In this document: piece after piece, positions 7,811 through 16,064 of the stretch
How the letters are laid out: the number at the start of each line of letters is the position of its first letter
Numbering within the stretch: the stretch's first letter is position 1
Source of the DNA: DAOMNO01 sp035443885
GTDB lineage: Bacteria > Planctomycetota > Phycisphaerae > Phycisphaerales > SM1A02
DNA length: 64,000 nt
Assembly (NCBI GenBank): GCA_035443885.1
Contig: DAOMNO010000012.1
Coordinates: forward strand, 1-64,000
Direction of reading: 5' to 3'
Notes under the pieces: generated by a model
What the model was told of the DNA's origin: nothing
Seen by the model: the letters and a program-made list of their open reading frames with translations, nothing else
Databases searched by the model: none
Position numbers and translations under genes: made by a program

Positions 7811-7817
7811 CCTCCTT
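7811..7817 (-). promoter_or_regulatory. ribosome binding site of flagellin 2 overlapping an ANGGA motif
   Basis: The minus strand reads AAGGAGG, 6 bases from the ATG. AAGGA fits the CsrA core motif. Further ANGGA sites in the same leader are ACGGA at 7854-7858 and AAGGA at 7877-7881. Confidence 0.5.
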
Positions 7818-7933
7818 GATTGAGGCTAGCGGCCCTGCGATGCGCCTCGACGATCCGTCATCGACGGCGAAAACATTCCTTGGTAACAAGCGTGCTCCTT
7901 CGCACGCGGTGATCCGTTCTTGCTTCTCACGGC

Positions 7934-8233
7934 CTACGCCGTCTCTCGTACATTCTGAGGGCCGTGCCCGCTCAACTTAGCTGCGATCTGAATCGCACCC
8001 GCAGCGCCCGCGGCACGCTTGGCCGCCAGCGAGGGAATCTGCCCTCCTGTCAGCCGTGCTGCCTGCTCGTTCTCGCGGCGAATCGCCTCATACACTTCCT
8101 TGCGATGCACCGCCACATGTGACGGTGCCTTGATGCCGATCCTGACTTTGTCGCCGCGAATGTCAACGACAGTCAGCTCGATGTCATCCCCAATAATGAT
8201 CGTCTCGTCTCGCAGACGTGAAAGCACCAGCAT
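7934..8233 (-). CDS. csrA: carbon storage regulator / translational repressor CsrA
   Basis: 99 residues. The first 60 are a typical CsrA ([49 protein letters not shown]), an RNA-binding dimer that covers GGA motifs in mRNA leaders. The remaining 40 residues are an Ala/Gly-rich extension absent from most CsrA proteins. A strong AAGGAG ribosome binding site precedes the ATG and itself contains an AAGGA motif, so self-repression is possible. It sits between fliW and flagellin 2. In other bacteria FliW binds CsrA and frees flagellin translation; the same circuit is inferred here. Confidence 0.95.
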   Translation of the reverse strand: MLVLSRLRDETIIIGDDIELTVVDIRGDKVRIGIKAPSHVAVHRKEVYEAIRRENEQAARLTGGQIPSLAAKRAAGAAGAIQIAAKLSGHGPQNVRETA

Positions 8234-8375
8234 GTCCGGCTCCTTCCTGGGTCCGGCTCCGACGCGGGGACAGCCGCGACGGAGGTCTCAAGTCAGAAGT
8301 CAGGCGCACGGGCGTGACCCGCGTAACCGACCTCTCCATTCGAGGCGTCCCTGCCTCGATCCATCTCCCTGCACG

Positions 8376-8822
8376 CTAAGCCGAAGCCGCGTGCACCAGT
8401 TCGGCAAGCTGAACGATCTCATGCCGAGTGGTCCACCGTTTCTCGGCCAGCACAAGCTGCATAGCGCGCTGGTTGGTGAGGTTCACCACCAACGGTCCCT
8501 GCAGATTGGCGGTCAAGCTGCGGTCGTACTTGTTCACGATGACCAAGACCTGTGCGTCCTCAGGACGGTCAAGGCCGAGTTCGGTCATCTGCTCGCGCCG
8601 AATCGTGGCTTCGTAGCCTTCAACCCAGAGCGATGGGTCCGTTACCACGAACGCCAGATCGGGCGCTTCAACAGACTGAAGCCAGAAGAAGACGCCGTCA
8701 TCATCCGGCTGAAGCAGCGCGAAGCGCCGAAAGCTGGAGAAGCCCAGCAAGCCCGTGGGGAAAGTGATGATGCGACTCTCATCAACATCCACCGTACCGA
8801 ATCTCGTCGTCTGCACGTTCAT
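8376..8822 (-). CDS. fliW: flagellar assembly factor FliW (CsrA antagonist)
   Basis: 148 residues from the chosen start, a normal FliW length. Features: MNVQTTRFGTVDVDESRIITFPTGLLGF at the N-terminus (the FliW hallmark I-F-P-x-G-L-x-G-F is close to ITFPTGLLGF), FFWLQSVEAPDLAFVVTDP, and LVVNLTNQRAMQLVL near the end. The frame stays open to 8960, but the Met at 8822 matches the family start and has GGGAG upstream. FliW binds flagellin and, when released, CsrA, linking flagellin secretion to its translation. It is placed between flgL and csrA. Confidence 0.95.
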   Translation of the reverse strand: MNVQTTRFGTVDVDESRIITFPTGLLGFSSFRRFALLQPDDDGVFFWLQSVEAPDLAFVVTDPSLWVEGYEATIRREQMTELGLDRPEDAQVLVIVNKYDRSLTANLQGPLVVNLTNQRAMQLVLAEKRWTTRHEIVQLAELVHAASA

Positions 8823-8960
8823 GTGAACGCTCCCGCGGCCTTCCATTCCTTGGTTCTGCGGATCCCTCGACTCCAAGGGACCGTGCCATCCATGTTCAGA
8901 CGCCTGCATGGCCGGGATGCATGCGCCTCGTACCGAAGGGCGGTCGAACCGCCCCATCAA

Positions 8961-10946
8961 CTACCTCAGAAAATCAAGCAGGCTCAGACTCGTTACGCGG
9001 CTTGCGGTCTGCAACCCCGCCTGCAACTGCTGTTGCAGGGTGGCGAAGCGAAGCGCCGCTTCCGTGTAGTCAAGATCCTGTACCTGGCTTCGCAAACTCA
9101 TATCCTGAATCAAGAGGTCTTCTTCGCGGGCCATCGCATCCGCAATCCGGCGCGTCCGCGCGCCGACTTCCGCCCGCGTCAGAGCCAGACGATCAATGCC
9201 TGACTCAAGCTTCTTCGTTGCAAAAGAAATGCCACGCTCGTCATTGGCATACAGTGCGTCCCGAAGGGCCATTAGATGGGTGATAACGCTATCCACGGCA
9301 ACTGTTGCGCGATCTTCACCCGCGAGGATTGCGCTCGTCGTTGATCCCAGAATGCCAAGGTCTTCCGCTGCAAAGCTGCCGTTGAGAGCTTCCACGGTGG
9401 TCGTGCCGCCCATGGGGAGCGTGTTGTCCACCAGCGCCAGCCCGTTGCCGTGGGTGGCAAGGCGGGCCTCGAAATCTGCTGGGTCGATGCCTGCAAGGTC
9501 CGCTGCCTGGTTGATCTTGTCCAGCACGTCCTGCACGGTAATCGCGCCCGTCAGGTCCACCTCGAATGAGCGGCCGTCCTTCAGCGTAACGCGGAAGTCG
9601 ATATCTGCCGCCGGGTTGGGCAGGCCAGTTACGGGGTCAACGCTTCCAGTGCGAATCTGCACGCCGCGCCCGTTGTTGAACGACTCCAGAAGCGTGGAAC
9701 CGCCCATTGAGCGAATGCCAAGCTGCGTCGCGGTGGTTCCGCCGTTCACTTCACCGACGCTCATCGAAGCGCCGGAAAGATGGTTGACGAAGTTCAACCG
9801 ATCGCCCGCCTCGTTGATCTCGACCGACACGCCGATCTGCAACGAAGCGACCATGCTCATCACATCCTGCACGGTCTCCGCGCCGGAGAGATCAAGCTCG
9901 CGCACCTGATTGCCGTTGGCAATGCGGATGGTGCCCAGCGGCACGGTTACGCCGCCGAGGTTTGCCAGAGGCGTCATCTTCGTGAGTCGCGGATTGACAT
10001 CCTGCCCAGAAGTCGCCACTCCGCCGGGGAATGTCGTGTGAATGCCGAGGTCGGCTGCGGTGGATTCGCCGACGAGATCAGTCATGGTGATGTCGATGCC
10101 CGCACCGGGCGTAATTCGCAGTCCATTGCCCGCAGGGTTGATATCCACGACAGCGTCTGGGTCAACGGCTTGAATCGCCGTATTCAGTCGATCAATCACG
10201 TCCTGCACGCGGAATGCATCTGTGAGATCGACGGTCAGTTCCGTGCCATCGACCGTAACATTGATCGACGAGAGCGAGACACCCAGCCCGCGTGCGCCGT
10301 TCAAATCCTGCAATCGCGTCTGCCCCGTCATCACAGGGTTCAAGTCGCGCTCGCCGACCACTCGCGCGCTGACCGCGCCAAAGGCATGCCTGCCGGAAAC
10401 CGTGATGGGCGTGGACATGCCGAAGCCGAGATCAGTGAACAACCCTTCACCAAAGCCTTGATAGAGCCACCCGCCGTGCAATCCCACCATGGGCGGCTTG
10501 GATGTCAGTCCCCCACCGAACAGATACGTCTGCTGGTATTTTCGATTCGCCACACCCACCATTTCATTAATCATCGAATCGATGACGACAGCCTGCAACG
10601 CTCGCGTGTCCGCATCGCTGCCTGCGCCGATCTGGCTGAGGCCGATCGACTTTGCTTCGAGCATCATCTCCGTGGCATGGGCGAGAGCGGCTTCCACATT
10701 GTTGAGCACCGCTTCGCCGTGCGTGAGATTCCGAATGCGCTGCGTTCTGCGCTCGATCGCGTCGTCCAATACGCTGATAGTGCTGGCCCCGACAGGGTTA
10801 TCCGAAGCGCGATTGATGGCGCGGCCTGTAGCAAGTTGAATCTGCGTGTTCAGCAGACTCTGACCTGTTCGATGCAGCGTGCCCAGCATGATCTGCGAAG
10901 CAAGCATGTTCGGTACGCGGCTGAGGTTGGATGGAATCGTGGACAT
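8961..10946 (-). CDS. flgL: flagellar hook-associated protein 3 (FlgL), enlarged by three repeats
   Basis: 661 residues against roughly 300-400 in well-known FlgL proteins. The N-terminus (LGTLHRTGQSLLNTQIQLATGRAINRASDNPVGAS) and the C-terminal helices (LALTRAEVGARTRRIADAM...YTEAALRFATLQQQLQAGL) are the flagellin-like D0/D1 parts. Between them are three tandem modules (about residues 210-301, 327-411, 419-532), each with a VDLxGAxTVQDV-like centre, an NGL turn and an NGxxTAxDLGI ending, resembling flagellin IN motifs. FlgL forms the junction between FlgK and the filament. It follows flgK by 133 bp. No clear ribosome binding site is visible. Confidence 0.92.
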   Translation of the reverse strand: MSTIPSNLSRVPNMLASQIMLGTLHRTGQSLLNTQIQLATGRAINRASDNPVGASTISVLDDAIERRTQRIRNLTHGEAVLNNVEAALAHATEMMLEAKSIGLSQIGAGSDADTRALQAVVIDSMINEMVGVANRKYQQTYLFGGGLTSKPPMVGLHGGWLYQGFGEGLFTDLGFGMSTPITVSGRHAFGAVSARVVGERDLNPVMTGQTRLQDLNGARGLGVSLSSINVTVDGTELTVDLTDAFRVQDVIDRLNTAIQAVDPDAVVDINPAGNGLRITPGAGIDITMTDLVGESTAADLGIHTTFPGGVATSGQDVNPRLTKMTPLANLGGVTVPLGTIRIANGNQVRELDLSGAETVQDVMSMVASLQIGVSVEINEAGDRLNFVNHLSGASMSVGEVNGGTTATQLGIRSMGGSTLLESFNNGRGVQIRTGSVDPVTGLPNPAADIDFRVTLKDGRSFEVDLTGAITVQDVLDKINQAADLAGIDPADFEARLATHGNGLALVDNTLPMGGTTTVEALNGSFAAEDLGILGSTTSAILAGEDRATVAVDSVITHLMALRDALYANDERGISFATKKLESGIDRLALTRAEVGARTRRIADAMAREEDLLIQDMSLRSQVQDLDYTEAALRFATLQQQLQAGLQTASRVTSLSLLDFLR

Positions 10947-11079
10947 GGAGAAAAGTGCTGGGTGCGTTGTACGGAAACCGGCGATTCAGATGCTGAACTT
11001 TCGATGGCTCACATGGTCATGTGTTTTTTCATTTCGTCTTGCAACTGAACATGGCCCACAAATCTCTAAAGACTCTTTT

Positions 11080-12786
11080 TCACACCAATGCAATCAAGGT
11101 CTGCATGGTTTCGTCGATGACGCCGATGAAGCGTGCCGCAGCCTGGAACTGCCTCTGGAACGTGAGCAGGTTGATCGCTTCTTCGTCAAGCGATACGCCT
11201 GATACAGATTGAATCTGCGCGCCGAGGCTCTCTCGCACGAGTCGTGACGTATCTGCCGATGCGTTCGCCGCGCCGGTCTTCACGGCGAGATTGCTCGCGG
11301 CGTTGCGCCAGAACTCGCGCAGGCTCTTGCCGCCAAGTTCGCTGAAGGCGACATCCTGCAGGTTGGCGAGCAGAATTGCGGTATCGGTGGAGCCTTCCAC
11401 GTGCCCGCCACCCGCCGCAAGCAAGCCGGGATCATCGATCAGCCGTTGATTCACGCCGATCGTGGATGCATTGTGGCCCGTGAAGAATGTATTGATGCCC
11501 AGTGCAGCCAGCGCACCGCTGGTGTCATCGGAAAAACTGAACTCATATCCAGCATCCGCCGTCAGCTTGAGTACGTTGCCGCCGCCTTCGACCCCCACTG
11601 CCGCCGTAACGTGCGGCACGCCAACCACTGTGTTGATCTCCGCCACCAGGTCATTGAGCGACATGGTGTTGCCGTTCACGCTGATCTCATGGGTTGTGCG
11701 AACACCGGTCTCTTTGTTGGTTACGTGAATGTAGAAGCTGCCGTTCTGAATCTTGAATGGCAGTTTCGATTCGGGCGAGTTGAGATTGACCGATGGGCTG
11801 TGTGCCTTATACGTGCCGCTGACGCTCTCAAAGCCTTTCAGCCCCTGTCCCTGCGAGTGAACACGGTTCACCTGAAAGATGAGCTGCGAGGTGAAATCGT
11901 CAAGAGCCTTGATCATCGGCTCGACCGTTTGCGCCCGCTGATTGAGCAGCGATCCGATTGAGCCTGCATTTGCAGATAGGTGGGTGCCGTCGGCTGCAAC
12001 GCGAAGTGATAGCACCGCTTTCCCGTTCACCATGTCAGATTGAATCTTGATCCCGCGCGATTCACCGCCAAGGACGATGGGAATCGATCCGACGAGTACA
12101 TCCGCCGCGCCGTTCGGCTGTTCGACCACCGTGATATCAAGATATTGGGCCAGTTCATCAAGCAGCAGATCACGATGATCGCGTAACGAGGCCGCCCCAC
12201 CGCCGCCGGAACTCTCGGCCGCCGCGATCTGCGTGTTAAGCTGCGTAACCTGCCCCAGAATGTCGTTGACCTTCGTCACACTCACATCCAGCGACTGGTT
12301 GATCTGTGTGAGCACGGTGTTGTAATCGTTGCGCATCGCAGCGAGGCGCGTCGCAAGCGACTGACCTTTCTGAATCACCACGCCTCGGACTGCGTTGTCC
12401 GACGGACTGTTCGCCAGTTCGGAAAAACTGTTGAAGAACGAGCTGAGCATCGTGGAAACGTCGTTGTCCGTCAGCTCATTCTGCAGCGTCTCCATTGCGG
12501 TCAGAAACTGCTGATCGACATACGATGCGTGCTCCCGGCTGATCGCAGCTCGATAGCGAATCTGCAGTGCGCCGTCGATCTCCCTGCGGATCGACTTCAG
12601 ACTCACACCCTGGCCGATGAACTGCCCTGCGCCCAGGTGATGCCCCTGTGAAGGCGCAAGATGAATCGTGCGGCGATGGAACCCGCGCGTCGCAGCGTTC
12701 GCCATGTTGTCGCCCGCGACCTGCAGCGCGGTCTGGCTCGTCAGAAGCGCGGTTCGACCGATATGGAGTGCACTGTTGATGCTCAT
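11080..12786 (-). CDS. flgK: flagellar hook-associated protein 1 (FlgK)
   Basis: 568 residues, normal for FlgK. N-terminal rod/hook-type segment: MSINSALHIGRTALLTSQTALQVAGDNMANAATRGFHRR, with the A-x-x-N-M-A-N-A signature and GVSLKSI. A coiled region (about 150-210) is followed by a central beta domain containing an IN-like stretch (TTHEISVNGNTMSLNDLVAEIN). The C-terminus VSGVSLDEEAINLLTFQRQFQAAARFIGVIDETMQTLI is the FlgK/FlgE C-terminal helix. It joins the hook to the filament together with FlgL. It lies 96 bp after flgN. Confidence 0.95.
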   Translation of the reverse strand: MSINSALHIGRTALLTSQTALQVAGDNMANAATRGFHRRTIHLAPSQGHHLGAGQFIGQGVSLKSIRREIDGALQIRYRAAISREHASYVDQQFLTAMETLQNELTDNDVSTMLSSFFNSFSELANSPSDNAVRGVVIQKGQSLATRLAAMRNDYNTVLTQINQSLDVSVTKVNDILGQVTQLNTQIAAAESSGGGGAASLRDHRDLLLDELAQYLDITVVEQPNGAADVLVGSIPIVLGGESRGIKIQSDMVNGKAVLSLRVAADGTHLSANAGSIGSLLNQRAQTVEPMIKALDDFTSQLIFQVNRVHSQGQGLKGFESVSGTYKAHSPSVNLNSPESKLPFKIQNGSFYIHVTNKETGVRTTHEISVNGNTMSLNDLVAEINTVVGVPHVTAAVGVEGGGNVLKLTADAGYEFSFSDDTSGALAALGINTFFTGHNASTIGVNQRLIDDPGLLAAGGGHVEGSTDTAILLANLQDVAFSELGGKSLREFWRNAASNLAVKTGAANASADTSRLVRESLGAQIQSVSGVSLDEEAINLLTFQRQFQAAARFIGVIDETMQTLIALV

Positions 12787-12882
12787 GGTGTTGTGCGGCG
12801 CGCTGAGTCGTGATTGATCGAAGAAACCTGCTGAACCACTGGTTTCGCAAACGGGCGTCGCCCGATGCGTACTGAACCTGAC

Positions 12883-13419
12883 TTACGATCTGAGATCGAC
12901 GCTGTATTGGAGCTGCGCACCCATCGCCGGTGCGCCTTGTCTGCCGTACACCCCCGCCCGGCTGAGCGCGGAATGAACCGTCTGCATCACGCCGCTCATG
13001 TGGCGAGCGAGACTCTCAGCCGCAGCGCGAACGGTAGAGCTGCGATTGCGAACTTCCGTCGCCACCTCGCGCAGCTCCGTTGCAATCGCCTCAAGTTTCA
13101 CGCGCGATTCGCCTTGCGCGACGTTCAGAATCGCGCTCAGCGGCACTGGCGACGTGCCGGTTGCCATACCTGCCGGCCCCTTCGGTCCGTCCACGATCCG
13201 TCTCGCCAGCTCGATCCGCTGCGCTTCCATCTCGCTGACAGAAAGCATGATCTGACGCTCTTCATCGCAGATGGCCCCCACTGCGTCGATCCGTGCCGTG
13301 CGCACGGCTTCACGCTTGCGGTCCAGACAAACCAGCAACTTGCGATGGGCGTCCGTCTGCGCGCGAAGGATGTGCTCCATTGCTGCGATCAACTGCGCTT
13401 TGTCGTTCATGTTCTTCAT
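12883..13419 (-). CDS. flgN: FlgN-like flagellar export chaperone
   Basis: 178 residues, mostly helical and charged, without signal peptide or membrane segment. The segment HRKLLVCLDRKREAVRTARID and the ensuing EERQIML are FlgN-like, and a long C-terminal helix follows a Gly/Pro linker (about 80-95). FlgN chaperones FlgK and FlgL for type III export. The call rests on weak sequence likeness plus position directly upstream of flgK. The ATG shares one base with the flgJ stop (TGATG), so the GTG three bases earlier is less likely. Confidence 0.65.
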   Translation of the reverse strand: MKNMNDKAQLIAAMEHILRAQTDAHRKLLVCLDRKREAVRTARIDAVGAICDEERQIMLSVSEMEAQRIELARRIVDGPKGPAGMATGTSPVPLSAILNVAQGESRVKLEAIATELREVATEVRNRSSTVRAAAESLARHMSGVMQTVHSALSRAGVYGRQGAPAMGAQLQYSVDLRS

Positions 13420-13805
13420 CACGTTCTGTCCTTCCGTGCCGCCATGGCTGCGTACCGCTCAACAATCGCATCCACCAGCGTCAATCGCGACGCTTGCGTA
13501 ACGCGGTCCGCCACCTGCTGATCGAAGAGCGGCCCGAATCGCTTCTCCACTGCGCCGGGTGAGAACGGTCCCGCTGCCATCGACGACTCACGCATCGCTC
13601 CGAGCATCGGCGCGATGAACGCGCTGGAAACAAGCTGCTCCGCAGCTTCGCGCAGATCAGCCGGCTTTACAGCGGCCTGCGCTTTCGCATCCTCCAGTGT
13701 GGACCGGAAAGGCGCGTACGAAGGGTGCATCGCACGTTCCGGATCGGTTGTTCCGAATGCTGCGCCAGGCAGCCCGCGCGAAGTTGTCAACGCATGGCTG
13801 ATCAA
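13419..13805 (-). CDS. flgJ: FlgJ-type rod-binding scaffold protein (no muramidase domain)
   Basis: 128 residues. LREAAEQLVSSAFIAPMLGAMRES matches the rod-binding domain of FlgJ (A..FE..F...ML..MR type), followed by EKRFGPLFDQQVADRVT. The C-terminal muramidase domain of enterobacterial FlgJ is absent, as in many other phyla, so a separate enzyme would be needed to open the peptidoglycan. The proposed start is TTG at 13805, overlapping the flgI stop by four bases; an internal ATG at 13730 would remove 25 residues. Role: scaffold for rod assembly in the periplasm. Confidence 0.8.
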   Translation of the reverse strand: MISHALTTSRGLPGAAFGTTDPERAMHPSYAPFRSTLEDAKAQAAVKPADLREAAEQLVSSAFIAPMLGAMRESSMAAGPFSPGAVEKRFGPLFDQQVADRVTQASRLTLVDAIVERYAAMAARKDRT

Positions 13806-14923
13806 TTCACCACCACCTGCGCGTGCAGCGCGCCTGTTTTCTTCAGCTCATGAATGATCGCAATCTGATCGCGAACGGGTACTGCAAGCTGGTCAAGCGC
13901 ACGCAGTAAGTCCAGCAACTGTGTTGAGTTGCGATTGCGCTGCCCGGTCGTGTCAAGGCCGGTCCAGCGCCTCGTTTCAATCAGCGGGTTGAACTCATCC
14001 GGCACCGGCTCAGGCGTGATGCTCGTAATCGACAGCCCCTGGTGCGTGATGCCCACCGGCCCGATGACCACATTGCCTGTAACGAGAATGATGCCCTGTT
14101 TCTCGTTGATGACAACACGCGCTTCCGTCTGAATCAGCGAAGGATCGATCGGAATCGTCATCAGCGCTGCGATGAACGCTGCGGGACGATCGCGATCCGC
14201 AGGCGGCACGACGATCAGAATGTTCTTCGCGTCTTCAACGCGAGCGATGTCGCTGTAGCCATCGAGCACAAACTCATCGTTGATCGCCGCTGCGATCGTG
14301 CTCGCGACCGGATATCCCGCGTACTGGTCCTTCAACACGAGTGTCATGGTGCCCGCCCGCGTGATGGGGTTCGTGCGAATATCCGCCAGCATCTGCCCGC
14401 CTTGACGAATCACGCCCGCACGGGGATTGCGGCCGTTCATCGCGCTGCCTTCAATCACCACCGGACCGCTGGCATAGGCAAGCGGAACCAGATCAGGCGA
14501 GTCAGGCATCGGCGGTCTCAACATGGACACCACCAGACGCCCGCCCGCAAGGCTCTTCGCATTGAACATCGCCTCGACATGCACATCCAGCCGATCGCCT
14601 TCGCGCACGCCTGTTGCGGGCACTTCCATCGTTACCTGCACCAAGGCGTAGGAATCCGCCCGCGCCAGCTCATCAATGCTCCCGATCGGGTTGCCGAGGT
14701 TGCGCAGGAGTTCCGCATACGGCCTGGCCGCGACGAGTGAGTCCTTCGACTTGTCGCCCGTACCGTCAAGCCCAATCACGATGCCCATGCCTGTGAGGAT
14801 GTTTCGTTCGTGGCCTTTGATGCGCACAAGGTCCTGTACGCTGGTTGCGGATGCAGTATTTGCGCCCAGCGCAAGAACCGCAGCGCTCAGACTGATGAGG
14901 AACATCGTTTTCACCGCGTGCAT
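13802..14923 (-). CDS. flgI: flagellar P-ring protein FlgI
   Basis: 373 residues with a signal peptide (MHAVKTMFLISLSAAVLALGANTASA). Then VQDLVRIKGHERNILTGMGIVIGLDGTGD, the FlgI hallmark, and later GTMTLVLKDQYAGYP, EARVVINEKQGIILVTGNVVIGPVGITHQGLSI, and LLDLLRALDQLAVPVRDQIAIIHELKKTGALHA at the end. FlgI forms the periplasmic P-ring around the rod at the peptidoglycan level, so the cell has a diderm-type basal body. A strong CAGGAGG ribosome binding site precedes the ATG. It is the first gene of the flagellar run visible here and is divergent from the FMN reductase gene. Confidence 0.97.
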   Translation of the reverse strand: MHAVKTMFLISLSAAVLALGANTASATSVQDLVRIKGHERNILTGMGIVIGLDGTGDKSKDSLVAARPYAELLRNLGNPIGSIDELARADSYALVQVTMEVPATGVREGDRLDVHVEAMFNAKSLAGGRLVVSMLRPPMPDSPDLVPLAYASGPVVIEGSAMNGRNPRAGVIRQGGQMLADIRTNPITRAGTMTLVLKDQYAGYPVASTIAAAINDEFVLDGYSDIARVEDAKNILIVVPPADRDRPAAFIAALMTIPIDPSLIQTEARVVINEKQGIILVTGNVVIGPVGITHQGLSITSITPEPVPDEFNPLIETRRWTGLDTTGQRNRNSTQLLDLLRALDQLAVPVRDQIAIIHELKKTGALHAQVVVN

Positions 14924-15011
14924 TGGACCTCCTGTCCGGGCGAACCATCTCGCCGCCTTTCAGGAAGCAAACCACGGGCCAGCACAGTCCGAGTCGGCTA
15001 TTGTGTTCATC

Positions 15012-15593
15012 ATGGCCAACCCCCCGTCTATCCTCGCGTTCGCGGGCAGTACCCGTGAAGGTTCCTTCAATAAGAAACTCATCCGCGTCGCAGCACGCCT
15101 TGCGGAAGCCGCCGGTGCGAAGGTTACGTTGCTTGATCTTCGCGATCTCGCGTTGCCGCTTTACGACGGCGACCTTGAACAGCAATCCGGCCTGCCGGAC
15201 GGCGCGTTGCGGCTCAAGAAGCTGATGAAAGAGCACGACGCTTTTCTCATCGCCTCGGCTGAATACAACAGTTCCGTCAGTGCAGTACTCAAGAACGCCA
15301 TTGACTGGGCTTCCCGCCCACAGGGTGACGACCGCCCGCTTCAGGCATTCGCGGGCAAGGTCGCAGGTCTGATGGCAGCATCCACCGGTGCACTGGGCGG
15401 CTTGCGCGGCCTGGTTCACCTCCGCGCCATCTTGGGTAATATCAACGTGCTTGTCGTACCCGAACAGTTCGCTCTGGCCAAAGCCAATGAAGCCTTCAAC
15501 GAAGATGGTTCGCTGAAGGACGACGCGCCGAAGCAAGCCGTCGAAAAGATCGTTCGGCGTGTCGTCGATCTTGCTGCACGCCTCAAGTCCTGA
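15012..15593 (+). CDS. NADPH-dependent FMN reductase family protein
   Basis: 193 residues with a flavodoxin-like fold. Key motifs: AGSTREGSFNKKLIR (FMN phosphate loop GSxRxxSxN), DLRDLALPLYDGDLE, and SAEYNSSVSAVLKNAIDWASRP, typical of the NADPH-dependent FMN reductase / chromate-quinone reductase group. The final segment is helical. It likely transfers electrons from NAD(P)H to flavin, quinones or other acceptors; the substrate cannot be read from sequence. The frame is open far upstream, but the Met at 15012 starts the conserved fold. It is divergent from flgI with an 88-bp gap and precedes doxX. Confidence 0.88.
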   Translation: MANPPSILAFAGSTREGSFNKKLIRVAARLAEAAGAKVTLLDLRDLALPLYDGDLEQQSGLPDGALRLKKLMKEHDAFLIASAEYNSSVSAVLKNAIDWASRPQGDDRPLQAFAGKVAGLMAASTGALGGLRGLVHLRAILGNINVLVVPEQFALAKANEAFNEDGSLKDDAPKQAVEKIVRRVVDLAARLKS

Positions 15594-15639
15594 TCCTCTA
15601 CTTCCCCCGGCCCACCGCACCAAACTACGGAGATTCACC

Positions 15640-16062
15640 ATGGCCTCACCGCTTCGCACAATGCTGATCGGCGGACACAAACCGGCTTCAGTTGCAGCCG
15701 ACCTCGGCCTTACCCTGCTGCGTATCGCTGCCGGTCTATTGATGGCGCCACACGGCTGGGGAAAGATTCCCCCATCCGGCCAGTTTCTTGATGGTGTTTC
15801 CGAAATGGGGTTTCCCATGCCGATCGTCTTTGCATGGGGCGCAGCACTCTCAGAGTTTGTCGGCGGTTTGCTGCTCGCGGCAGGCCTGTTCACACGGCCC
15901 GCAGCGTTCATGATGGCGGGCACCATGGTTGTGGCGGCTTTCGTCGCCCATGCGGGCGATCCCATCAGCGTGCGAGAAATGGCTCTGTTGTATCTCTTCA
16001 TCGCCATCGCATTCATGTTCAATGGTTCAGGCCGATTCGGGCTGGATCGATTCCTGAGGTAG
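15640..16062 (+). CDS. DoxX family membrane protein
   Basis: 140 residues with four membrane segments. Visible family features are GLTLLRIAAGLLMAPHGWGK near the start (R..xG..f..HGx.K), a GxxxSEFVGGLLLAAGLFTRPAA segment and VREMALLYLFIAIAFMFNGSGRFGLD at the end (the G.G..S.D ending of DoxX). The ATG at 15640 has GGAG 8 bases before it. DoxX-like proteins have been linked to quinone or thiosulfate oxidation and oxidative stress; here the role is unknown. The next gene begins two bases after its stop. Confidence 0.88.
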   Translation: MASPLRTMLIGGHKPASVAADLGLTLLRIAAGLLMAPHGWGKIPPSGQFLDGVSEMGFPMPIVFAWGAALSEFVGGLLLAAGLFTRPAAFMMAGTMVVAAFVAHAGDPISVREMALLYLFIAIAFMFNGSGRFGLDRFLR

Positions 16063-16064
16063 CC

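Noticed and set aside
8019..9203. 394-codon open frame on the plus strand across csrA, fliW and flgL
   Set aside because: It is antisense to three clearly recognised genes, is rich in Arg/His/Pro as shadow frames in GC-rich DNA are, and has no family likeness.
9780..11048. 422-codon open frame antisense to flgL
   Set aside because: Same reasoning: composition of a shadow frame, and flgL is certain.
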